Shown here piece by piece: positions 7,547-13,189 of a stretch of 64,000 nucleotides of DNA. Under the pieces are notes generated by a model, which did no database searches, had not been told where the DNA came from, and was given only the letters and a program-made list of their open reading frames with translations. Both the position numbers and the translations under genes were made by a program. The DNA lies in assembly GCA_900546365.1 (NCBI GenBank), contig URCF01000011.1, forward strand, positions 1-64,000. The letters are read 5' to 3'. The DNA is from an uncultured Porphyromonadaceae bacterium. Its GTDB lineage: Bacteria; Bacteroidota; Bacteroidia; Bacteroidales; Muribaculaceae. Numbering within the stretch: the stretch's first letter is position 1; each line of letters starts with the position of its first letter.

Positions 7547-7768
7547 ATGGGCAAGAATCAACATGTCGTTCCCAATAACGGGAAGTGGAGCGTTCGCGGA
7601 GCGGGCAATTCACGGGTCACCCAAACCTTCGACACGCAGAGGGAAGCGATTGCACGTGCTCGTGAAATTGCGATAAACCAGCAGTCGGAATTGTTTATTC
7701 ACAATCGTCAAGGACAATTCCGAGAGCGTAACAGCTATGGTAATGACCCTTATCCCCCTGAAGGATAA
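7547..7768 (+). CDS. DUF2188 family protein
   Basis: A 73-residue protein starting 'MGKNQHVVPNNGKWSVRGAG' and continuing with 'SRVTQTFDTQREAIARAREIA...ELFIHNRQGQFRERNSYGNDPYPPEG'. The 'HVVP..GKWSVRGAGN.R.T..F.TQ.EAI..A' and 'L.IH...G.....SYG.DP.PP' layout is characteristic of DUF2188, a small beta-alpha domain of unknown function that often carries 'GNDPYPPKG' near its end. The chosen start removes an upstream extension that overlaps the Cys-rich gene. A strong terminator follows at 7789. Confidence 0.8.
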   Translation: MGKNQHVVPNNGKWSVRGAGNSRVTQTFDTQREAIARAREIAINQQSELFIHNRQGQFRERNSYGNDPYPPEG

Positions 7769-7788
7769 GTATCATGCTCGCACAGACA

Positions 7789-7819
7789 ATAAGGCGCACT
7801 AAAAGGTGCGCCTTATTTG
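7789..7819 (+). terminator. Strong intrinsic terminator after DUF2188
   Basis: ATAAGGCGCAC (7789-7799) pairs with GTGCGCCTTAT (7806-7816) around a 6-base TAAAAG loop, followed by TTGT. Confidence 0.85.
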
Positions 7820-7843
7820 TACCTGAATAACCGTCAGAACACC

Positions 7844-7975
7844 TCCTCTTTCTTCCCGTTAGCGATATATCTATCTCGTCGGCGATTTCGTCGGAGGATA
7901 GTTTGATATAGTCCATGAAGGTCTTGGCGAGGGTGTGGTCGCGTGCGGGCATCATCTGGACGATGTCGTATTTGC
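7844..7975 (-). pseudogene. Minus-strand remnant of an unknown gene
   Basis: One minus-strand frame reads 'DIVQMMPARDHTLAKTFMDY' then 'IKLSSDEIADEIDISLTGRK'. A shift of one base near 7850 would continue to 'KKEEVF' and a stop, which looks like a natural end. No start is visible and the frame is broken, so this is probably the tail of a lost gene. I cannot name the family. Confidence 0.3.
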
Positions 7976-7984
7976 TTCATGAGG

Positions 7985-8019
7985 AATTGAAAATCATTTG
8001 TATTCGGTGATTTTCAATT
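7985..8019. repeat. Perfect 12-bp inverted repeat
   Basis: AATTGAAAATCA (7985-7996) is inverted at 8008-8019 (TGATTTTCAATT) around an 11-base loop. The T-rich right arm and A-rich left arm would allow bidirectional termination, or a protein-binding site. Confidence 0.7.
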
Positions 8020-8130
8020 GTGGCTCAGGTACATGTTGGTGATTCCGGTGCGTCGGGCGGTGTGGCTTGTCACGCATTTGAAGCGTGGAAGGATGACGCT
8101 GGGCGAAGATAATCAAAAAAACGCCGCCAA

Positions 8131-8165
8131 AATAGTTGACATTGTCAACTATTTTACTAACTTTG
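8131..8165 (+). promoter_or_regulatory. Promoter and palindromic operator of the MarR gene
   Basis: AATAGTTGAC (8131-8140) is inverted exactly at 8144-8153 (GTCAACTATT) with a 3-base spacer. The TTG -33 element (8136-8138) is inside the left arm and the -7 box TAACTTTG is at 8158-8165, a 19-base gap. A MarR dimer bound here would cover the promoter, so autorepression is likely. The ATG at 8171 is only 5 bases past the box. Confidence 0.75.
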
Positions 8166-8170
8166 CACCC

Positions 8171-8626
8171 ATGAATCAAAAACAGATAGACAAAATAAGA
8201 TGCTTCAACCGAAAGTACACGAAAGTATTAGGCATCCTGAATAAACATTATATGGGGAGTCCATTCGGACTTCCGGAGATTCGTGTGATTCAAGACATTT
8301 ACCTTCATCCGAATAGAAGCGCAAACGAGATTTCGGAAGAACTCAATATTGACAAGGGATATATGTCGCGGTTGTTGAAAAACTTGGAGCGACAGAACTA
8401 CATATGCCGTTCCATTTGCAAGGAGGACGCCCGCCGAGGGATAATATCTCTTACAGAATCTGGTATCTCGATATATCACGAACTTGACAACTCAGCCAAC
8501 CAATCCGTCAACGATATATACGGACATCTGTCAGAGGCACAGATAACCACCCTTATTTCACACATGGAGGAAATTTGCAAATTAGTCTGTTCTCCAACTT
8601 CCAACAGTCAAGAGAGTGATGATTGA
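8171..8626 (+). CDS. MarR-family transcriptional regulator
   Basis: A 151-residue winged-helix protein: 'LPEIRVIQDIYLHPNRSANE' begins the DNA-binding domain, 'ISEELNIDKGYMSRLLKNLERQNYI' is the recognition helix region, and 'CKEDARRGIISLTESGISIYHEL' is the wing with the conserved D-x-R-R/G pattern. N- and C-terminal helices form the dimer interface. The start at 8171 was preferred because it follows the promoter, and it removes 51 residues of unlikely sequence that run through the operator. It probably represses itself through the 8131-8153 palindrome and may also control the GNAT gene 168 bases downstream. The ligand is unknown. Confidence 0.88.
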   Translation: MNQKQIDKIRCFNRKYTKVLGILNKHYMGSPFGLPEIRVIQDIYLHPNRSANEISEELNIDKGYMSRLLKNLERQNYICRSICKEDARRGIISLTESGISIYHELDNSANQSVNDIYGHLSEAQITTLISHMEEICKLVCSPTSNSQESDD

Positions 8627-8794
8627 TTTAATCGGATATATCGGACTGACCATGAATCTACTTTCAATGACCATGAAAGATATTTATGGTTGAGGTGGTT
8701 TCGGAGCCATGCCGTTTATAATGATCCATAGCTGTCTGTATCCATATCTACCATCTAATCATAACGTATTCAGCTAAAAACAGGAGAGCATAAT

Positions 8795-9268
8795 ATGGAA
8801 ATAGTACAATACCAGGACAAATATAAGGTTGAAGCAATCCAGCTCATTCTTCACATTCAAAATGATGAGTCACAGGTAAATATGCCTTTGGAAGGTCAAC
8901 CTGATCTGCTTGATATTCCTGCATACTATATCAAGCGAGGCGGGAATTTTTGGGTTGCCACAGACGATAATCATGTTATAGGAACCATCGCATTGATGAA
9001 AATCAATGATGATTGGTGTGTGATGAAGAAATTTTTTGTCCGCTCTGACTACCGTTCACAAAAAGTTGGATTTGCGCTCTATTCAAGGCTCCTTGATTTT
9101 GCTAATGCAAAAGGATTCAAGCACATGGTGCTTGACACACCATCGGTGGCAAAAAAAGCGCACTTATTTTATGAGCGTGCCGGATTCCGGCGTATATCCA
9201 AATCCGATTTGGCGATTGAGTATGATTATCTCGACCGGGATTCAATTATATTTCAGCTGGACCTGTGA
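8795..9268 (+). CDS. GNAT family N-acetyltransferase
   Basis: A 157-residue GNAT protein. Motif C/D strand is 'VIGTIALMKINDDWCVMKKF', followed by the acetyl-CoA pyrophosphate-binding loop in 'FVRSDYRSQKVGFALYSRLL', a weaker form of the usual R/Q-x-x-G-x-G/A motif, and 'VLDTPSVAKKAHLFYERAGF', the typical motif B. The substrate cannot be told. An AGGAG lies 12 bases upstream of the ATG. It sits downstream of the MarR regulator in the same direction, a common arrangement for a regulator and its target enzyme. Confidence 0.85.
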   Translation: MEIVQYQDKYKVEAIQLILHIQNDESQVNMPLEGQPDLLDIPAYYIKRGGNFWVATDDNHVIGTIALMKINDDWCVMKKFFVRSDYRSQKVGFALYSRLLDFANAKGFKHMVLDTPSVAKKAHLFYERAGFRRISKSDLAIEYDYLDRDSIIFQLDL

Positions 9269-9611
9269 TGTAGATGCACTCTCGCCTACCACTGTGGTCC
9301 TGGCGTTGTCAATAAAAGTTTGTCAACTCGGAGGTTAACGGAGTTTGCCGCCCTGTTCATTCCTTAATCTCTGTCCAATAAGTTGCGTCGAAGCGTAAAT
9401 GGAATGGAACGAGTCAGATGTTGTTCAAGATATATCATATATCAACGATTGTTATTAACTTTGCATGTGGATAGGCTCAGGTCTATCCACGACATTTTGG
9501 TAAATAAGAAGTGGGATGGTCTATTGTAAGTCGAGAATGTTGCATTAGTTGTCCACGCTTCTGCAATTTAAGAACAAGCCTACTGGGGCAATGGGCATAA
9601 CTAAATAGATT
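9269..9611. other. 343-base intergenic region with a 15-bp palindrome and promoter
   Basis: No gene is seen. GATATAT-C-ATATATC forms a 15-bp palindrome at 9429-9443, just before the -7 box at 9456-9463, and an 8-bp stem at 9467-9490 starts about where transcription would. The leader then runs about 140 bases to the DJ-1 gene. Confidence 0.5.
9429..9490 (+). promoter_or_regulatory. Promoter with palindrome and +1 hairpin for the DJ-1 operon
   Basis: The -7 box TAACTTTG is at 9456-9463; the palindrome GATATAT-C-ATATATC (9429-9443) occupies the -33 region in place of a clear TTG. GTGGATAG (9467-9474) pairs with CTATCCAC (9483-9490), placing a stem-loop at the very 5' end of the transcript, where it could protect the RNA or regulate it. 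Confidence 0.55.
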
Positions 9612-10217
9612 ATGAATAACGAAATTTTATATATTCTGCTACCGGATTTTGCGGAGCATGAAATGGTTTATCTTGCAGAAGCTGTTGCATCCGACGAGTA
9701 CGCTCTGAAAGAAAATCCGAAATATGTCAACAAGTTTGTCGCACCGACAATGGATCCGGTCAAGTCAATCGGAGGTTTCCGTCTGTTGCCTGATTATTCA
9801 TTTGACACAATGCCGGAAGACTACGCCGCTCTTGTTCTCGTTGGCGGTTTCGGATGGGCCACACCCATTGCCGACAAAGTGATGCCCTTAGTTAAGCACG
9901 CCATCGACAAAGGAAAAATTGTCGGAGCCATCTGCAATGCCGCTTCTTTCATGGCGAAGCACGGTTTCCTCAATAACATCAAGCACACCGGCAACGGAAT
10001 TGAGCAGTTGAAGATATGGGGCGGAGAAAACTACACTAACCCTGACGGATATGTCAACGCACAAGCCGCCTCGGATGCCAACATTGTGACAGCCAACGGT
10101 TCGGCCACACTTGAATTTGCCAAGGAATTGCTATTGCTCCTTGAAAACGACACCCCGGAGCGAATCGAGATGTACTATCAGTTCAACAAGCAGGGGTTCT
10201 GTGCATTATTCAAATAA
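9612..10217 (+). CDS. DJ-1/PfpI family protein
   Basis: A 201-residue class I glutamine-amidotransferase-like protein. The nucleophile elbow 'VGAICNAASFMA' places the catalytic cysteine at residue 108, preceded by 'ALVLVGGFGW', the conserved glycine turn. Length and order fit the DJ-1/ThiJ/PfpI superfamily, which includes glyoxalases, chaperones and proteases; which one applies here is not visible. It opens a compact operon (gaps of 3-4 bases) with a small membrane protein, a YciI protein and a 4-oxalocrotonate tautomerase homologue, suggesting handling of reactive small metabolites. Confidence 0.85.
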   Translation: MNNEILYILLPDFAEHEMVYLAEAVASDEYALKENPKYVNKFVAPTMDPVKSIGGFRLLPDYSFDTMPEDYAALVLVGGFGWATPIADKVMPLVKHAIDKGKIVGAICNAASFMAKHGFLNNIKHTGNGIEQLKIWGGENYTNPDGYVNAQAASDANIVTANGSATLEFAKELLLLLENDTPERIEMYYQFNKQGFCALFK

Positions 10218-10221
10218 AGAG

Positions 10222-10413
10222 ATGAAGACAATACGGTTTTATCGGATCATGCAGTATCTGTTTGCTGCAATTGCAATAATAGCGTTCATACGGTCATGCT
10301 TTGACGCTTTCAATTCTCTTGCACCTATGTCGTGCGTAGCCTCAGCCTCAGCCGCATCAATAATATTCGGTCGTAGAGCGCGCCAACTGACCGATAATAA
10401 TTCAAAAGATTGA
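10222..10413 (+). CDS. Small membrane protein (63 aa)
   Basis: The protein 'MKTIRFYRIMQYLFAAIAII' continues with 'AFIRSCFDAFNSLAPMSCVASASAASIIF' and a short basic tail, giving one or two membrane segments. No family recognised. The start codon is 4 bases after the DJ-1 stop and the end is 3 bases before the YciI start, so it belongs to the same transcript. Confidence 0.6.
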   Translation: MKTIRFYRIMQYLFAAIAIIAFIRSCFDAFNSLAPMSCVASASAASIIFGRRARQLTDNNSKD

Positions 10414-10416
10414 ACT

Positions 10417-10704
10417 ATGTTCATAGCGATCCTTACATACAAGAAACCATTGAGTGAGGTTGACAAACACCTTCAAGCTCATCGCGATTATCTTGCCGAG
10501 CATTATGCCGCCGGTGACTTCATCGCATCAGGGCCGCAGAATCCGCGCATCGGTGGTGTGATAATGATAAAAGCCGCCGACCGCGAGGCTGTCAACGCCA
10601 TTATCTCGCAAGACCCTTTCAATATCAACGGCATCGCCGACTATCAGATAGTGGAATTCACTCCGACTATGTTCTGCGATGAGTCTTTACAAACACTCCT
10701 GTAA
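10417..10704 (+). CDS. YciI-like protein
   Basis: A 95-residue protein matching the YciI/YCII-related fold: 'MFIAILTYKKPLSEVDKHLQ' then 'AHRDYLAEHYAAGDFIASGPQNPRIGGVIM', with the conserved H-R-x(n)-F-I-A-S-G-P pattern, ending with 'DPFNINGIADYQIVEFTPT'. YciI proteins are dimeric ferredoxin-like folds; many lack a known reaction, some act as dehalogenase-like or muconolactone-like enzymes. It is the third gene of the DJ-1 operon. Confidence 0.85.
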   Translation: MFIAILTYKKPLSEVDKHLQAHRDYLAEHYAAGDFIASGPQNPRIGGVIMIKAADREAVNAIISQDPFNINGIADYQIVEFTPTMFCDESLQTLL

Positions 10705-10707
10705 GCC

Positions 10708-10908
10708 ATGCCCTACATATCCATCGAAAGTGGTAAACTTACCGCAGAGCAAAAGAAAGAGCTGATTGAACGTCTCACGGCTACAGCCTCCGAGATAACC
10801 CATATCCCGGAGCAGTTCTTCACTGTAACCATCAAAGAACTTCCCGACGAAAATTTCGGCATTGGTGGCAAATCCATTGATGAAATAAAACGTAATTACA
10901 AGCGATGA
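10708..10908 (+). CDS. 4-oxalocrotonate tautomerase family protein
   Basis: A 66-residue protein starting 'MPYISIESGKLTAEQKKELI'. Removal of Met exposes the catalytic Pro-1 used by this superfamily for keto-enol tautomerisation; the helix 'AEQKKELIERLTATASEI' and strand 'FFTVTIKELPDENFGIGGKS' follow the canonical layout. Length agrees with the family (60-70). The true substrate is unknown. Last gene of the operon; the MFS transporter starts 52 bases later and may be co-transcribed. Confidence 0.9.
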   Translation: MPYISIESGKLTAEQKKELIERLTATASEITHIPEQFFTVTIKELPDENFGIGGKSIDEIKRNYKR

Positions 10909-10960
10909 AATCATAAACAGAGAGTAAGCCAAATATGTGCGCAAAAACATAGATTAACCA

Positions 10961-12169
10961 ATGCTCAAATTGCTATCCAAACTAAAAAACATATCAACTG
11001 AAGCTACATTTCCGGTTCTCATGGCGCTGTGCGCCGTGCATTGCTTCAACGATCTGCTGCAATCCGTTGTGTCGGCCGTCTATCCCATGCTCAAAGACGA
11101 CCTCAACCTCACCTTCGGGCAGATAGGTCTCATCACATTAGTTTACCAGATATCGTCATCCGTATTCCAGCCGGTTGTGGGTCTGGCCTTCGACAAGCGT
11201 CCCTTTGTGTGGAGCTTGCCTATGGGGATGGTATTCACCTCGGCAGGCATCATCCTCTTTGCTTGGTCAATGTCGATGCCCACAGTGCTCGTGAGTGTAT
11301 TTCTGGTAGGACTGGGATCATCGACTCTTCACCCCGAGGCTTCGCGAATCACATCGCTCGCCAGCCACGGCCGACGCGGATTCGCCCAGTCAATATTCCA
11401 AGTAGGCGGCAACTTTGGAAGTTCCATAGGACCGCTGCTGGTGGCGTTCATAGTGGCGCCGCACGGACGCCACGATATCGCATGGTTTCTGATAGTCGCC
11501 ATGGCTGCATTTGCGGCAATGCGGACCATATGCCGCTGGTATTCAAATTATCTCGAAGGCGCCCGCACTCATGCCGCAGCCACTTCCAAGCACCGTCCAC
11601 GACCCCTCAGCACTCCCCGCACCATCTTCACCATCGCGATTGTAATGATTCTGATATTCTCAAAATACATATACATGGCATCGCTCACCAACTACTATAC
11701 ATTCTACCTCATTGACAGTTTCGGCATCACCATCAAGACCTCGCAGATACTACTCTTTGTGTTTCTGGCGGCCACAGCAATCGGCACACTCGCGGGCGGC
11801 CCCATAGGCGACCGCTATGGCCGCAAGCCGGTCATATGGGCATCCATCCTGGGCGCCGCCCCATTCAGCCTCGCTATGCCGCATTGCGGCCTGGCGCTCA
11901 CCGTTGTGATGAGTTTTGGAGCCGGATTCATGCTTGCCTCGGCATTCCCTGCCATCCTTCTTTACACCCAGGAAATGCTGCCCAACAAGCTTGGACTCGT
12001 GTCCGGCCTCTTCTTTGGCCTATCCTTTGGCGTGGCGGGCATTGCCGCAGCCATACTTGGTCACTTTGCCGACACATACAGCATTGAAGCCGTCTATAAC
12101 TTCTGCGCCTACATGCCTCTGCTCGGGTTTGTGGCCGTTTTCCTTCCAAACCTCAAATCCCAATGGTAA
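10961..12169 (+). CDS. MFS transporter, fosmidomycin-resistance (Fsr) type
   Basis: A 402-residue protein with about 12 hydrophobic segments. 'HCFNDLLQSVVSAVYPMLKD' and 'LTFGQIGLITLVYQISSSVFQP' in helices 1-2, 'GLGSSTLHPEASRITSLASH' in helix 4 and 'QVGGNFGSSIGPLLVA' in helix 5 are signatures of the Fsr subgroup of major facilitator transporters, which export fosmidomycin or small organics. 'GPIGDRYGRKPVIW' is the repeated MFS loop motif. Natural substrate unknown. It follows the DJ-1/YciI/4-OT operon, so export of a reactive product handled there is possible. Confidence 0.88.
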   Translation: MLKLLSKLKNISTEATFPVLMALCAVHCFNDLLQSVVSAVYPMLKDDLNLTFGQIGLITLVYQISSSVFQPVVGLAFDKRPFVWSLPMGMVFTSAGIILFAWSMSMPTVLVSVFLVGLGSSTLHPEASRITSLASHGRRGFAQSIFQVGGNFGSSIGPLLVAFIVAPHGRHDIAWFLIVAMAAFAAMRTICRWYSNYLEGARTHAAATSKHRPRPLSTPRTIFTIAIVMILIFSKYIYMASLTNYYTFYLIDSFGITIKTSQILLFVFLAATAIGTLAGGPIGDRYGRKPVIWASILGAAPFSLAMPHCGLALTVVMSFGAGFMLASAFPAILLYTQEMLPNKLGLVSGLFFGLSFGVAGIAAAILGHFADTYSIEAVYNFCAYMPLLGFVAVFLPNLKSQW

Positions 12170-12197
12170 TTTCCCATAAGTTGAGAATACAATTTTG

Positions 12198-12205
12198 TAA
12201 ATTTG
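12198..12205 (+). promoter_or_regulatory. -7 box for the EFR1 ferredoxin gene
   Basis: TAAATTTG matches TAnnTTTG and lies 27 bases before the ATG at 12233. Confidence 0.5.
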
Positions 12206-12232
12206 CACCATCACCGTAATCCGTCAGTTCAC

Positions 12233-13057
12233 ATGAGCATATATTCCCTTTCATTCTCGCCCACCGGCACCTCCTCCAAGATTCTACACGGCATTACCGA
12301 GGGTATCGGAAATATACTGAATACAGATATAATTTCCAGGAACCTTACATTTAATCCCATCGATGATATTGCACTGAACTCCGGGGACATCATCATAGCA
12401 GCAGCGCCTGTATATGGAGGGAAAATAGCTCCAATTGTAAAGCAACGGCTTAATGGCATCAAGGGCAACGATGCCAAATGTATAGTCGTGGCGGTTTATG
12501 GCAACCGCGCTTTTGAGAAGGCCTCTGAGGATTTTGCATCGTTTATGTCCGACTGCGGATTCCTTGTATGCGGTGCAGCGGCTTTCATCGGAGAGCATTC
12601 ATATTCTACCGCCGACACACCGATTGCGGCCGGGCGTCCTGACAATCAGGACATGGCCAACGCTCTGGATTTTGGCAAGGAAATAGCATTGAAGATTAAA
12701 ACAAACGAATTGCGCGAAGTGGACACATCCACATTGACCGACGAATCAGTTCCGGATGAATCATCAGCCAACTTCCGCAACTTTGTGATCGGCTACCAAC
12801 AACAGCAAGCCACAAATCCTATAGTTTATCTGCCTGATGTCGATTTCTCGCTATGCGATGAATGCGGAGTATGCTATGATGTCTGTCCTACAGAAGCTAT
12901 CGCGCCCGACCGCAAGGAGGTTGACTCTACGAAATGTATCAAATGCTGCGCCTGCGTGAAAAATTGCCCACAAAGCGCAAGGCACTACTCCACTCCATTT
13001 GCGGAAGTATTATCCGAAAACTTCAAGTTCAGAAAATCACCCAAGTGGGTTCTTTAG
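12233..13057 (+). CDS. EFR1-type flavodoxin / 4Fe-4S ferredoxin fusion
   Basis: A 274-residue protein. Residues 1-160 are flavodoxin-like: 'YSLSFSPTGTSSKILHGITE' is the FMN phosphate-binding loop and 'IIAAAPVYGGKIAP' the second loop. Residues about 200-265 carry two 4Fe-4S motifs, 'CDECGVCYDVCP' and 'CIKCCACVKNCP'. Such proteins (EFR1 family) are cytoplasmic electron carriers in anaerobes with undefined partners. The start at 12233 was chosen because it begins the flavodoxin fold; ten extra residues upstream would lie on the promoter. It appears to be transcribed alone. Confidence 0.88.
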   Translation: MSIYSLSFSPTGTSSKILHGITEGIGNILNTDIISRNLTFNPIDDIALNSGDIIIAAAPVYGGKIAPIVKQRLNGIKGNDAKCIVVAVYGNRAFEKASEDFASFMSDCGFLVCGAAAFIGEHSYSTADTPIAAGRPDNQDMANALDFGKEIALKIKTNELREVDTSTLTDESVPDESSANFRNFVIGYQQQQATNPIVYLPDVDFSLCDECGVCYDVCPTEAIAPDRKEVDSTKCIKCCACVKNCPQSARHYSTPFAEVLSENFKFRKSPKWVL

Positions 13058-13139
13058 TTAAATAACGCGAGTTATATCTGAACCATCAACGGCACATTCC
13101 AATATATCAGCGGATTTCGGGAATGGAGACTGGAGAATT

Positions 13140-13169
13140 TTGGTATCTTGAAGTTATGTTGTATCTTTA
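13140..13169 (+). promoter_or_regulatory. Promoter of polA
   Basis: TTG at 13140-13142, a 19-base gap and TATCTTTA at 13162-13169, a one-base variant of TAnnTTTG. Confidence 0.5.
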
Positions 13170-13189
13170 TGGTCATATATTTTTATGAC

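Larger units (their letters stand above)
7769..8130. other. Gene-poor stretch before the MarR gene
   Basis: It holds the terminator at 7789-7819, a minus-strand gene remnant (about 7844-7975) and a perfect 12-bp inverted repeat at 7985-8019. From 8020 to 8130 nothing else is recognisable. Confidence 0.5.
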
